64,000 nt of DNA from Bacillus bingmayongensis. Its GTDB lineage: Bacteria; Bacillota; Bacilli; Bacillales; Bacillaceae_G. Location of the stretch: positions 150,647 to 214,646 of the forward strand of contig NZ_JH921521.1 in assembly GCF_000299035.1 (NCBI RefSeq). Direction: 5' to 3'. Of this stretch, positions 1 through 8,925 are shown piece by piece. Position 1 is the stretch's first letter. Each line of letters starts with the position of its first letter. A model generated the notes under the pieces. That model did not search any database and was not told the DNA's origin. It was given only the letters and a program-made list of their open reading frames with translations. Made by a program: the position numbers and the translations under genes.

Positions 1-109
1 AACAAAAGTATATTACATGTATTCGTATTATAATACTATACTTATGAAATTGCTTTCAGAACAATATGTACTCCTTTAAATATATTAAAATCCTTCTATT
101 GTGCAATCA

Positions 110-154
110 AAAAACGTTTCAAGATATTTACTCTTCACATCTTGAAACGTTTTT
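110..154. terminator. Bidirectional intrinsic terminator
   Basis: Perfect 16-bp inverted repeat (arms 110-125 and 139-154, 13-nt loop) that begins with A5 and ends with T5, so it can stop transcription from either side. It lies just downstream of the minus-strand gene ending at 186. The rest of 1-185 shows no gene. Confidence 0.8.
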
Positions 155-185
155 CTTATAATTCTGTATCATGGAGTATGATAAC

Positions 186-425
186 TTAATCCTCGTCTTT
201 TACATCCATATCTTCTGGAATTGGCTCATTTAATATTTCTTCTACTAATTGCTTATATTTTTCCATTTGCTCTAAATGTGTATTGAACTGTTCTTTATTC
301 AGCAAATATTGCTCACCGTCATACACCGCCCGAATTCGTTTTTGTTGAACTAATTCTTCAATATAAGATTCTGGAAGATTTAAATATTCCGCTGCTTCTT
401 TTATCGTTATATACAATGGTTTCAT
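186..425 (-). CDS. Excisionase-type helix-turn-helix protein
   Basis: A 79-residue protein. Residues about 7-48 form a MerR/excisionase-like winged helix-turn-helix: the IKEAAEYLNLPESYIEEL segment resembles the HTH_17 recognition fold, followed by a short beta-wing region. The C-terminal 30 residues are acidic and probably helical. It stands alone with its own terminator and no integrase nearby, so it is more likely a small chromosomal DNA-binding regulator than a true phage excisionase. Its target is unknown. Confidence 0.7.
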   Translation of the reverse strand: MKPLYITIKEAAEYLNLPESYIEELVQQKRIRAVYDGEQYLLNKEQFNTHLEQMEKYKQLVEEILNEPIPEDMDVKDED

Positions 426-616
426 TCCCTTATTATTTTTTCATATACAGCATTCATCTTACTTTATTATAGGATACTTTTGTAAACAAAATAAAAAGAT
501 TTTGTAAATACAAATCAAAAAGCAGGTAGATACATACCATATATTGTATAATAGTATAGTAAGCGTTTTTAAAATATAGATGGTATTTACCCATTTACAC
601 AAAGGAGAGTTAACAT

Positions 617-985
617 ATGGCTACTCGTCACATCATTACAATGCTAGAGCAATCATTACAAGCTGAAACAGAGCACACTGCTTCTCATCTATCTAAAGTG
701 TTACCACAAAGGATTCTTGAACAAACAATGGCTGCAAACGAAGACACACACTACAACACAATTGGAGAATGGTATAAAAATCATTTCTTATTCCAGCAAA
801 ATGATTTTCTCTGGGCTAAATATGCCTACTATGATGCATATTGTGAGGCATTACAAAATCAAGGTCACCTAACAAAACGTGTGCGCCATATACTAGAGTC
901 TGTGGCTAGAAAACATGGAAAACAATACATTGCTTCCGTGCAAAATATACAATTTCCTGATCACCATGCAAAAGGCACTGCATAA
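617..985 (+). CDS. Hypothetical protein, 122 aa
   Basis: A good ribosome-binding site (AAAGGAGAG) precedes the ATG. The product is soluble, rich in His, Gln and aromatic residues, and has no signal peptide, membrane segment or motif I recognise. It is a single-gene unit followed by two hairpins. It looks like a lineage-specific Bacillus cereus-group protein; no function can be assigned. Confidence 0.6.
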   Translation: MATRHIITMLEQSLQAETEHTASHLSKVLPQRILEQTMAANEDTHYNTIGEWYKNHFLFQQNDFLWAKYAYYDAYCEALQNQGHLTKRVRHILESVARKHGKQYIASVQNIQFPDHHAKGTA

Positions 986-1051
986 TTTGCTAAGTTCCAG
1001 GATAAACGTAGCACAGTCAGCTCGGTCTCTAGAAGAATCCAAAAATAAAAT

Positions 1052-1205
1052 GTTCACGTCTTCCTATCCCTTTTTTTCAAAAATAGATCCACAAGACGTG
1101 AACTTATGAAACCGGTGTCAAAAAAAATGATAGAAAACATAGGAAACAGGAAAACACCCAGCTTACTTCCCTTCTTAATATGAATGGAAAAGTAACTGGG
1201 TGTTT
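1052..1205. terminator. Two hairpins between convergent genes
   Basis: Arms 1052-1062 and 1093-1103 (GTTCACGTCTT and its complement) have a T-rich loop. A second hairpin with arms starting at 1152 and ending at 1205 (AAACACCCAG / CTGGGTGTTT, extended by TTACTT pairing) is probably the terminator shared by the convergent genes at 985 and 1244. Confidence 0.6.
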
Positions 1206-1243
1206 ATATATAACTAGGAAAATACCTCTTTTTAAAGGATTTC

Positions 1244-2293
1244 TTATTTCATCATTTGCTTAATAAGCTCCCTATTACGCTGTTTAAACACATCATTATG
1301 TGAAGATACCATTCCATACTCACTCGCATCTGGCTGAATAAATTGTTTTGCTTTATTTACAGCATTTCCAGCATCTTGGAAAGCACCAGCTATTAAATGT
1401 AATTTGCCTTCATGCTTTAAAATATCTCCAGCAGCATATAGCCCTTCTATTGAAGATTCGCTGTTCACACTTCCCGCAATAAAATAATTATCAATGATTT
1501 CGACACTCAACTCACTATTTTCCAATAATGTCATATCACGTTCATAACCGTGATTAATGATTACTTCATCAATTAGTAAATATGAAATCTCTCCTGTTTC
1601 ATGATTCGTTAGTTCCACGCGTTCAATCGCTTCATGATTATTACCTGCAATTAATTTTGTAATTGATGTATTAAAGAAACAATCCACTGAGCTATTCATA
1701 AGCTGGGTAACTTGTGCTTCATGACCAGACAAAGCCTCTTTTCTATATGTTAAATACACCTTTTTCGCAATTGCCTCCAATTCATTCACCCAATCTATAG
1801 CTGAATTCCCTCCACCTGAGACAATAACAGTCTTATCTTTAAAGTGCTTTAAAGATTTTACAGTATAATTTAAATTCGATACTTCAAACCTCTCTGCACC
1901 TTCAATTGCTAACTTTTGTGGTTTCAGTATTCCGCTTCCAGTAGCTACAATGACTGTTTTTGAAAAATGTTTTTGACCAGAGAAAGTTGTTAACACAAAA
2001 ATCCCCTCTTGATTCCGGGTGATTGACTCTACCTTTTCATTCAACACTACTTCTGGACGAAATGTTAACCCTTGCTCCACAAGCTGATCAATTAATTTTG
2101 CCCCTGTAACTGGTGGCAATCCCCCGATATCCCAAATCATTTTTTCTGGATAAACATGTATTTTTCCACCTAAGTGTGGTTGAAATTCAATTATCTTTGT
2201 TTTCATTTCTCTCAGTCCACTATAAAACGCTGAGTAAAGCCCTGCGGGACCTCCTCCAATCACGGTCACATCAAATAATTCTTCTGGATTCAT
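1244..2293 (-). CDS. Ferredoxin--NADP(+) reductase, YumC/YcgT type
   Basis: A thioredoxin-reductase-like FAD enzyme of 349 aa that moves electrons between NADPH and ferredoxin or flavodoxin. The FAD-binding GGGPAG is at residues 13-18, an NADP-binding VSGGGNSA motif lies near residue 158, and the FAD-contacting AAGD is near residue 287. There is no CxxC redox pair, which separates it from thioredoxin reductase. The start has a GAGGAG site. It is divergent from a siderophore uptake operon with a Fur-like box upstream, so it is likely made under iron limitation, perhaps to reduce imported ferric siderophore (inference). Confidence 0.88.
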   Translation of the reverse strand: MNPEELFDVTVIGGGPAGLYSAFYSGLREMKTKIIEFQPHLGGKIHVYPEKMIWDIGGLPPVTGAKLIDQLVEQGLTFRPEVVLNEKVESITRNQEGIFVLTTFSGQKHFSKTVIVATGSGILKPQKLAIEGAERFEVSNLNYTVKSLKHFKDKTVIVSGGGNSAIDWVNELEAIAKKVYLTYRKEALSGHEAQVTQLMNSSVDCFFNTSITKLIAGNNHEAIERVELTNHETGEISYLLIDEVIINHGYERDMTLLENSELSVEIIDNYFIAGSVNSESSIEGLYAAGDILKHEGKLHLIAGAFQDAGNAVNKAKQFIQPDASEYGMVSSHNDVFKQRNRELIKQMMK

Positions 2294-2323
2294 TTGTGTT
2301 CACTCCTCGACCATCCTCTTAAA

Positions 2324-2338
2324 TGATTATCATTCTCA
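2324..2338 (-). promoter_or_regulatory. Fur box upstream of the reductase gene
   Basis: Read on the minus strand, TGAGAATGATAATCA matches the 7-1-7 Fur consensus TGATAATnATTATCA with two mismatches. It lies 31 bp from the reductase start codon. Confidence 0.7.
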
Positions 2339-2383
2339 TTAAAATATACCTTTTTTCTTTTCACTTTACAATCAAAATAACTA

Positions 2384-2412
2384 TTGACAATAGAAAAATA
2401 TAAAATTATATT
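2384..2412 (+). promoter_or_regulatory. Sigma-A promoter of the siderophore uptake operon
   Basis: TTGACA at 2384-2389, a 17-bp spacer and TATATT at 2407-2412. The start site is expected near 2419, immediately before the Fur box at 2429, an arrangement suited to repression by iron-loaded Fur. Confidence 0.75.
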
Positions 2413-2428
2413 ATTAAGGAATCGATAG

Positions 2429-2443
2429 TGATAATCATTATCA
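2429..2443. promoter_or_regulatory. Perfect Fur box
   Basis: TGATAATCATTATCA is a perfect 7-1-7 inverted repeat identical to the Bacillus Fur consensus. It sits just downstream of the predicted start of the plus-strand operon. Confidence 0.9.
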
Positions 2444-2619
2444 ATTTGTAAACTATTAACAAAATTGGAGAAAAAATTATGATTCATTTTTTTATAGATC
2501 ACTCAATTATTTTATGATAAAAAATCTCAGTATCAAGATTTATAAGAACAATTAATTACAAGACACCTATCTTGTTAGGAAGCTATACATTACATACACT
2601 TTATAGAAGGAGAAGAAAA

Positions 2620-3543
2620 ATGAAAAAATTATTCATTTCACTTACAGTTCTATTCGTACTCGTTATGAGTGCTTGTAGCAACGGCTCGACAGATAAGAAA
2701 AACGATTCAAATGCAAAGGGAAGCAAATCAGAAACAATTACATACCAATCTGAAAATGGTAAAGTTGAAGTTCCCGCAAATCCAAAACGCGTTGTTGTAC
2801 TATCATCATTCGCAGGTAACGTAATGTCTTTAGGTGTAAATCTTGTTGGTGTAGATTCTTGGTCTAAACAGAATCCACGTTTTGAGAAGAAATTAAAAGA
2901 TGTTGCTGAAGTATCAGATGAAAATGTAGAAAAAATTATCGAACTAAATCCAGATTTAATCATTGGTTTATCAAATATCAAAAACATCGATAAGTTAAAG
3001 AAAATCGCTCCTACTGTAACATTCACATATGGAAAAGTAGATTACTTAACACAACATTTAGAAATCGGTAAACTATTAAATAAAGAAAAAGAAGCAAAAG
3101 CTTGGGTTGATGATTTCAAAAAACGTGCACAAGCAACAGGAAAAGATATTAAAGCGAAAATCGGCGACGACGCAACAGTTTCTGTTATCGAAAACTTCAA
3201 TAAACAAATTTATGTATACGGCGAGAACTGGGGCCGTGGAACAGAAATTCTTTATCAAGAAATGAAATTAAAAATGCCTGAAAAAGTAAAAGAAAAAGCT
3301 TTAAAACCAGGTTACTATGCATTATCTACTGAGGTTCTACCTGAGTATGCTGGTGATTATTTAATTATAAGTAAAAACAAGGATACTGATAATTCATTCC
3401 AAGAAACAGAATCATATAAAAATATTCCAGCTGTGAAAAACAATAGAGCATTCGAAGTAAATATGATGGAATTCTACTTTAATGATCCACTTACATTAGA
3501 TTTCCAACTAGACTTCTTCAAAAAAAGCTTTCTTGGTCAATAG
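2620..3543 (+). CDS. yfiY: Siderophore-binding lipoprotein (YfiY-like)
   Basis: Extracellular substrate-binding lipoprotein of an iron-siderophore ABC importer, 307 aa. The start at 2620 is chosen because AGAAGGAGAAG lies just upstream and the protein then begins MKKLF with a hydrophobic stretch and the lipobox MSAC. The body is a periplasmic-binding fold of the FecB/FhuD type (helical backbone, PKRVVVLSS near the mature N-terminus). Gene order (binding protein then two permeases, no ATPase) matches B. subtilis yfiY-yfiZ-yfhA, which imports schizokinen/arthrobactin-type siderophores and borrows the shared ATPase YusV. The ligand is inferred from that parallel. Confidence 0.85.
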   Translation: MKKLFISLTVLFVLVMSACSNGSTDKKNDSNAKGSKSETITYQSENGKVEVPANPKRVVVLSSFAGNVMSLGVNLVGVDSWSKQNPRFEKKLKDVAEVSDENVEKIIELNPDLIIGLSNIKNIDKLKKIAPTVTFTYGKVDYLTQHLEIGKLLNKEKEAKAWVDDFKKRAQATGKDIKAKIGDDATVSVIENFNKQIYVYGENWGRGTEILYQEMKLKMPEKVKEKALKPGYYALSTEVLPEYAGDYLIISKNKDTDNSFQETESYKNIPAVKNNRAFEVNMMEFYFNDPLTLDFQLDFFKKSFLGQ

Positions 3544-3551
3544 TACAGCAA

Positions 3552-3580
3552 AGAGGAATTCTTAAAATAAGAATTCCTCT
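3552..3580 (+). terminator. Intercistronic hairpin in the siderophore operon
   Basis: Perfect 13-bp inverted repeat (arms 3552-3564 and 3568-3580) with a 3-nt loop, followed by only a broken T tract. It is likely a partial terminator or mRNA-stabilising structure that raises binding protein over permease. Confidence 0.7.
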
Positions 3581-3615
3581 TCCTTTATTCTATGAAAAGA
3601 AAAGATGTGAAACTG

Positions 3616-4626
3616 ATGACAAAAGATAATCTACGTTCCACCTCCTTTATATACAAATTCATTTTAGGAAACGTTGTGTTCTTTCTTATTTTTATAGCCG
3701 CGATGGTATTTGGTGCGGCAGACACTACTGTAAAGGATGTATGGTTAGCACTTACTTCTTCAGCTAAAGGTGAAAAACTTTCTCTCATCCGTGAGCTGCG
3801 TTTACCACGTGAAATTGCAGCCATTTTTGTTGGAGCTGGACTCGCGGTTTCTGGTGCCATTATGCAAGGACTAACTCGAAATCCACTCGCTGATCCAGGG
3901 CTGCTTGGCTTAACTGGCGGAGCTAACGCTGCACTTGCCATTACAATTGCCTTTATACCTTCTGTAAATTACTTTTATATGATGATTGCCTGCTTTATTG
4001 GAGCAGCAATCGGTGCAATTATGGTTTTTGGAATTGGTATGCTGAAAAAAGGCGGACTTTCCCCTCTTCGAATTGTACTCGCTGGTGCTGCTGTTTCTGC
4101 ATTCTTAATCGCAGTTTCAGAAGGGGTGGGGATTTATTTCAAAATCTCACAAGATGTATCCATGTGGACTGCTGGAGGCGTAATTGGAACATCATGGAGC
4201 CAATTACAAATCATTGTTCCAGTTATTTCAGTAAGTATCTTTATTGCAATTTTATTTTCAAAGAAATTGACGATTCTAAGCCTAAGCGAAGAAGTTGCAA
4301 TTGGCTTAGGACAAAAGATTATCGTCATTAAAACCATTCTTTTTATTACTATCATTTTACTTGCTGGTGCTTCTGTTGCACTTGTTGGGAATATGGCATT
4401 CATAGGTTTAATGGTACCTCATATGGTACGTCCAATCGTCGGACCAGACTATCGTTTTGTTATCCCAATGTCTGCTATCGTTGGTGCTTCTTTTATGTTA
4501 CTTGCGGATACAATTGGACGTACAATGAATGCTCCATATGAAACACCACTTGTTGCCATTGTCGCAATCGTAGGTTTACCATTCTTCCTATTCATTGTAC
4601 GCAAAGGAGGAAGAACACTCTCATGA
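3616..4626 (+). CDS. yfiZ: Iron-siderophore permease (YfiZ-like)
   Basis: Integral membrane permease of the FecCD/BtuC family, 336 aa from the ATG at 3616; an in-frame ATG at 3592 lacks a ribosome-binding site. About nine to ten hydrophobic segments are visible. The family-typical stretches are present: LRLPREIAAIFVGAGLAVSG near the N-terminus and GLMVPHMVRPIVG in the cytoplasmic loop that contacts the ATPase. It pairs with the next gene as a heterodimeric channel. Confidence 0.85.
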   Translation: MTKDNLRSTSFIYKFILGNVVFFLIFIAAMVFGAADTTVKDVWLALTSSAKGEKLSLIRELRLPREIAAIFVGAGLAVSGAIMQGLTRNPLADPGLLGLTGGANAALAITIAFIPSVNYFYMMIACFIGAAIGAIMVFGIGMLKKGGLSPLRIVLAGAAVSAFLIAVSEGVGIYFKISQDVSMWTAGGVIGTSWSQLQIIVPVISVSIFIAILFSKKLTILSLSEEVAIGLGQKIIVIKTILFITIILLAGASVALVGNMAFIGLMVPHMVRPIVGPDYRFVIPMSAIVGASFMLLADTIGRTMNAPYETPLVAIVAIVGLPFFLFIVRKGGRTLS

Positions 4627-5630
4627 TTCAACAATCTATTATAAAAAAACAGCGCATCATTATACTTGCCTTACTGATACTTATTATCGCAACTATCACA
4701 GTGGGAATGGGTCTTGGAGCTGCCTCACTCTCCTATGATAGATTGCTTCCAACTTTGTTTGGGCAAGGGACTTTTAAAGAAGAATTTGTTTTATTCTCCC
4801 TCAGGTTGCCTAGAATTACCATTACACTATTAGCTGGTATGGCACTGGCCTTATCAGGGGCGATATTACAAGGAATTACTCGAAATGACCTCGCTGAACC
4901 TGGAATTATCGGTATTAACTCAGGAGCTGGTGTAGCGATTGCGATTTTCTTTTTATATTTTCCAATCGACGCAGGTTCATTTGTTTACTTGTTACCAGTT
5001 GTTGGATTTATCGGTGCTTTTATTACGGCTTGTCTAATCTATGTCTTTTCATATAAAAAAGCTACTGGACTTCAGCCTACAAACTTAACATTAACGGGGA
5101 TTGGATTCTCATTCGCCCTTTCAGGAACAATGATCGTAATCATTTCCTCTGCTGAACGTGCCAAAGTAGACTTTATTGCAAAATGGATTTCTGGAAACAT
5201 TTGGGGAGATGATTGGGTCTTTGTTTTAGCCATCATTCCATGGTTAGCTGTACTCATTCCATTTACTTTCTATAAAGCAAATCGTCTAAATATCCTTGCA
5301 TTAAACGAACCAGTAGCGATCGGTGTCGGTATCGAAATCGAAAAAGAACGTCGCTCCCTACTATTAGCAGCCGTTGCATTAGCTGCTGCTGCCGTTTCAG
5401 TCACAGGAGGCATCGCCTTTATCGGACTTATGGCCCCTCACATCGCAAAATCTTTAGTAGGTCCTAGACATCAAATGTTCGTCCCTATAGCCGTTCTAAT
5501 CGGCGGATGGCTTCTACTACTCGCAGATACAATCGGCCGTCATATTGTCGAACCTAGTGGTATTCCCGCGGGGGTTGTGGTTGCTTTGATTGGTGCTCCT
5601 TATTTTATGTATTTGTTGTTAAAGAAATAG
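4623..5630 (+). CDS. yfhA: Iron-siderophore permease (YfhA-like)
   Basis: Second FecCD-type permease subunit, 335 aa, with the matching motifs LRLPRITITLLAGMALALSG and GLMAPHIAKSLVG. Its ATG overlaps the stop of the preceding gene by 4 nt, implying translational coupling and equal amounts of the two subunits. No ATP-binding gene follows; transport should rely on an ATPase encoded elsewhere. Confidence 0.85.
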   Translation: MIQQSIIKKQRIIILALLILIIATITVGMGLGAASLSYDRLLPTLFGQGTFKEEFVLFSLRLPRITITLLAGMALALSGAILQGITRNDLAEPGIIGINSGAGVAIAIFFLYFPIDAGSFVYLLPVVGFIGAFITACLIYVFSYKKATGLQPTNLTLTGIGFSFALSGTMIVIISSAERAKVDFIAKWISGNIWGDDWVFVLAIIPWLAVLIPFTFYKANRLNILALNEPVAIGVGIEIEKERRSLLLAAVALAAAAVSVTGGIAFIGLMAPHIAKSLVGPRHQMFVPIAVLIGGWLLLLADTIGRHIVEPSGIPAGVVVALIGAPYFMYLLLKK

Positions 5631-5670
5631 AAAAATCCCTTGAGAATGCGTTTGTTCTCGAGGGATTTTT
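5631..5670 (+). terminator. Terminator of the siderophore operon
   Basis: A 16-bp stem with one G-U pair (arms 5631-5646 and 5655-5670) ending in T5-6, directly after the last permease stop codon. Confidence 0.85.
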
Positions 5671-5772
5671 TGCTTTTACTTATGATGCGGTTCATCCTAA
5701 TAAATTCTACAGCTTCAATCATATTATTTATTAGAATTAACTACTCAATCTTTTTCTAACTTCTTATTTTTT

Positions 5773-6381
5773 CTATCCTCCAAACCCATAAACCAAAAAT
5801 CGCTCATTCCCATTCCTCTCATAAGCCTCAGGCAACCTGACTTCCTCCTTCAACTCAAATGCCGTTTGATTCTCTAAGAAAAAGATATAATCCTCCGAAG
5901 GATAATACAAAATAAGTTCAATGTCTCTCTCTACTTCTTCCACTGAAAGCAATATATTATTTACGACATTCATAAACACTTGTACCGAAAATGGATTAAA
6001 GAAATAAAACCGATTATCACGCGGGTCAATCTCATACTCTTGTGCTAAGCAACATTGAAATTGAATTTTATCTTTACTGTTTCTCGATTTTCTCGCATAA
6101 CGTTCACGATTTTCCATCGCTTCTTCGTAAAACGTCTCATTCATTTCTATTCCAACGGCTGAAGCACCACATGCATGATGAATATAGAAATTCAGCCGTC
6201 CTTTTCCGCATCCAAAGTCAACAACTCGGTCACTACCTTTTAATTCATATTGATTGAATAATGTTTCTAATGCGCTATATGGGGTTGGTTCATAACGATG
6301 ATAGTGTAACGACTTGTTGAATCCTTTTTGGTCTCCTACTGTTTTTATGTTCAGCACTGCATCATAATATTGTTCGTTCAT
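5773..6381 (-). CDS. Class I SAM-dependent methyltransferase
   Basis: A 202-aa soluble protein with a Rossmann methyltransferase core. Motif I reads VVDFGCGKGRLNF, followed by an acidic strand end (VGIEMNE) that would bind the ribose of S-adenosylmethionine. FNPFS occupies the motif IV position. The substrate is not evident. It is a single gene in its own unit. Confidence 0.75.
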   Translation of the reverse strand: MNEQYYDAVLNIKTVGDQKGFNKSLHYHRYEPTPYSALETLFNQYELKGSDRVVDFGCGKGRLNFYIHHACGASAVGIEMNETFYEEAMENRERYARKSRNSKDKIQFQCCLAQEYEIDPRDNRFYFFNPFSVQVFMNVVNNILLSVEEVERDIELILYYPSEDYIFFLENQTAFELKEEVRLPEAYERNGNERFLVYGFGG

Positions 6382-6441
6382 TGATTTTCTCCTACTAAGA
6401 AATGATACTTTTTATTATACACTACTAGAAAATCCCACAAA

Positions 6442-6466
6442 AAAAGCCTGATAAAATCAGGCTTTT
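6442..6466 (-). terminator. Terminator of the M20 aminoacylase gene
   Basis: Arms 6442-6452 and 6456-6466 (AAAAGCCTGAT and complement, 3-nt loop). On the minus strand the stem is followed by a run of seven T, 15 bp after the M20 stop codon. Confidence 0.85.
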
Positions 6467-6480
6467 ACTTTAAACCAATA

Positions 6481-7587
6481 TTATTTTAAAGCTTTCAACA
6501 CAGTTTGCTTCATTATTTCTACCCCATCCATTATACAAGCGTGATCAAACTTCATATAAGGATGGTGTAACCCAGGCTTTAAATTTGCTCCTAATCCTAA
6601 CATAACAGCTTTTAAGTGCGGTCTTTTGACCGTATAGTAATGAAAATCATCACTTCCTGTAGTAAAAAGCGGCGGGGTGCAGCCTTCCTCTCCATATATT
6701 TCAAGAATTCCTTTACGCATGAGCTGTTCTGCCTCTTCCGATACCTCTGCCCCGGGTGCAATATCAACCCATTCGTAAGAAATTTTCGTTCCCATTGATT
6801 CAGCTGATTGAATGACATGTTCTATCTTTTTCATTAACTCTTCTAGCAATGCATTACTCTCAGCTCTCACGTCTAAACCGAATTGTCCATTTCCTGGAAT
6901 GATATTTAAATTGTCTCCACCAGCTTGGCATTTCGTCATTTTGACAGAGTATGATTTTTGTGGTGAGAACCAAATGTTTTTTAATCCGATATTAATCATA
7001 GAGATGACATCAATGGCATTCACACCTTGATGTGGACGTGCCCCATGCGCGTCATCCCCATGTATATTAGCTTTTAAAAACCCTGCTGCCCCGTGTCTAA
7101 TTGATGGCGCAGCTTGTTTTAAAGGTAATTCTTCAATTGGGCGTAAATGAACACCAAATAAAAAATCAGCGTCATCTACAGCACCTTTCTCCACCATCTT
7201 TAGAGCACCATTTCCTTTTTCTTCTGCAGGCTGGAAAATAAATCGGACAGTTCCTCTTTCCCAATTCGCATTTTTCAGCTGTAAAATAAGTCCCATCGCA
7301 ATCGTCATATGAGCATCATGACCACAAGAATGATTCGCTTTGTACTCCCCATCTACTTCTTGCCATAATGCATCCATGTCCGCACGAATCGCGATAACCG
7401 GTTTTCCCTTTCCCATTTCAGCTATTATTCCAGGACAATCATCAAATACTTTATATGAAACTTCTTCTTTTTCTAGAAATTTAGTAATATAAGCCGTTGT
7501 ATTATATTCTTTCCAACTTACTTCAGGGTTCTCATGTAAATACTGAAAAATTCCGTTTAAACGATCTTGAAGCTCTATTGTTTTCAA
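6481..7587 (-). CDS. M20-family aminoacylase/amidohydrolase
   Basis: Zinc-dependent N-acyl-amino acid hydrolase, 368 aa, starting at a TTG with AAAGGGAAA upstream. M20 landmarks are RADMDAL, SCGHDAHM, FQPAEEKGNGA and a C-terminal HHPYMKFDH. The family (AmhX/YxeP-like) removes acyl groups from N-acylated L-amino acids. It is divergent from an N-succinylamino acid racemase and a GNAT transferase, so it is a good candidate for the L-desuccinylase completing that pathway (inference). The coding strand opposes the racemase operon, so co-regulation would be through the shared 200-bp intergenic region. Confidence 0.85.
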   Translation of the reverse strand: MKTIELQDRLNGIFQYLHENPEVSWKEYNTTAYITKFLEKEEVSYKVFDDCPGIIAEMGKGKPVIAIRADMDALWQEVDGEYKANHSCGHDAHMTIAMGLILQLKNANWERGTVRFIFQPAEEKGNGALKMVEKGAVDDADFLFGVHLRPIEELPLKQAAPSIRHGAAGFLKANIHGDDAHGARPHQGVNAIDVISMINIGLKNIWFSPQKSYSVKMTKCQAGGDNLNIIPGNGQFGLDVRAESNALLEELMKKIEHVIQSAESMGTKISYEWVDIAPGAEVSEEAEQLMRKGILEIYGEEGCTPPLFTTGSDDFHYYTVKRPHLKAVMLGLGANLKPGLHHPYMKFDHACIMDGVEIMKQTVLKALK

Positions 7588-7672
7588 TTTCCCTTTCTCC
7601 TTCCTAAATTCGAAGCAGTTTTCTCATTTATAAAAATCCTATTTCGAAAAACATATTGAATATTCACATAAA

Positions 7673-7711
7673 TGTCAAGACATTGTCCCTACATTTTTTT
7701 TGAAATATAAT
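7673..7711 (+). promoter_or_regulatory. Promoter with overlapping palindrome, racemase operon
   Basis: TTGTCC at 7683-7688, 17-bp spacer and TATAAT at 7706-7711. The palindrome TGTCAAGACA (7673-7682) abuts the -35 box and could be an operator. Confidence 0.6.
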
Positions 7712-7801
7712 AAGGTAATCAACATTATAATTCTGAAAATTCTTTTTAATATCACTCATCGCTAGCTTTAACTCTATAATACAAAGGACGTGGATTATAC
7801 A

Positions 7802-8911
7802 ATGAAAATTACAGCTATTCATCTTTATGCAATTCGTTTACCACTTCGCAATCCATTTATTATTAGCTATGGCTCTTATCATGATATGCCTTCCATTATT
7901 GTAAAAATCGAAACAGATGAGGGTATTATTGGTTACGGTGAAGGCGTCGCTGATGATCACGTGACAGGCGAATCATGGGAAAGTACTTTCCATGTTTTAA
8001 AACATACGTTAGCTCCGGCCCTAATCGGTGTAAATCCAATGAATATCGAAAAAGTACATGACATAATGAATCAAACTATCTATGGAGTTCCTACCGCAAA
8101 AGCTGCAATTGATATTGCTTGCTTTGATGTAATGGGTAAAAAGGTAAATCAACCTGTTTATCAATTAATTGGTGGTCGCTATCATGAAGAGTTTCCCATT
8201 ACTCATGTTTTAAGCATCGCTTCTCCAGAGAATATGGCAGAAGAAGCTGCTTCCATGATAAATAAAGGGTATCGATCCTTTAAAATGAAGGTTGGAACAG
8301 ATGTCACAAAAGATGTTGAGAGAATTGAAGCTGTGCGTGAACGAGTAGGGAATGATATCGCAATTCGCGTGGATGTAAATCAAGGCTGGAAAAATAGTGC
8401 TAATACGCTAACTGCATTACGCTCACTCGGACATTTGAACATTGACTGGATTGAACAACCTGTTATAGCTGACGATATTGATGCAATGGCCTTTATTCGC
8501 TCCAAAACAGACCTTTCTCTTATGATTGACGAAGGATTAAAAGGCTCACGTGAAATGCGCCAAATTATTCAAATGCAGGCAGCTGATAAAGTGAACATTA
8601 AGTTAATGAAATGCGGCGGAATATACCCTGCTGTCAAATTAGCTCATCAAGCCGAAATGGCCGGAATTGAATGCCAAATTGGTTCCATGGTCGAATCATC
8701 CATTGCTTCTTCTGCAGGCTTCCATGTTGCTTTTTCAAAAAAAATCATTACAAGCGTTGAACTAACAGGACCATTAAAATTCACAAAAGATGTCGGTAAC
8801 CTTTCCTATGATGTACCTTTTATTCGCCTAACAGAAAAGCCAGGATTAGGCGTTGATGTTAATGAAGATATACTAAATGAATTAACCGTTTTTCAAGACG
8901 TTGTTCGCTAA
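7802..8911 (+). CDS. N-succinyl-L-Arg/Lys racemase (enolase superfamily)
   Basis: MLE-subgroup enolase-superfamily enzyme, 369 aa from the ATG at 7802. Catalytic parts are in place: KMK at residues 161-163 (general base on one face), metal ligands D191, E218 and D243, and K267 on the other face. The sequence closely resembles, from memory, the N-succinyl-Arg/Lys racemase characterised from B. cereus ATCC 14579. It inverts the alpha-carbon of N-succinylated basic amino acids. It forms an operon with a GNAT gene 14 bp downstream and lies opposite an M20 hydrolase. A dipeptide epimerase (YkfB-like) activity is the alternative. Confidence 0.85.
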   Translation: MKITAIHLYAIRLPLRNPFIISYGSYHDMPSIIVKIETDEGIIGYGEGVADDHVTGESWESTFHVLKHTLAPALIGVNPMNIEKVHDIMNQTIYGVPTAKAAIDIACFDVMGKKVNQPVYQLIGGRYHEEFPITHVLSIASPENMAEEAASMINKGYRSFKMKVGTDVTKDVERIEAVRERVGNDIAIRVDVNQGWKNSANTLTALRSLGHLNIDWIEQPVIADDIDAMAFIRSKTDLSLMIDEGLKGSREMRQIIQMQAADKVNIKLMKCGGIYPAVKLAHQAEMAGIECQIGSMVESSIASSAGFHVAFSKKIITSVELTGPLKFTKDVGNLSYDVPFIRLTEKPGLGVDVNEDILNELTVFQDVVR

Positions 8912-8925
8912 AGGAGGACCACCGC

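Noticed and set aside
186-425. Phage excisionase
   Set aside because: It has an excisionase-like fold, but lies 13 kb from the prophage with no integrase nearby.
915-1109. ORF overlapping the end of the 122-aa gene
   Set aside because: Different frame, poor start context, and it runs through a hairpin; treated as a shadow.
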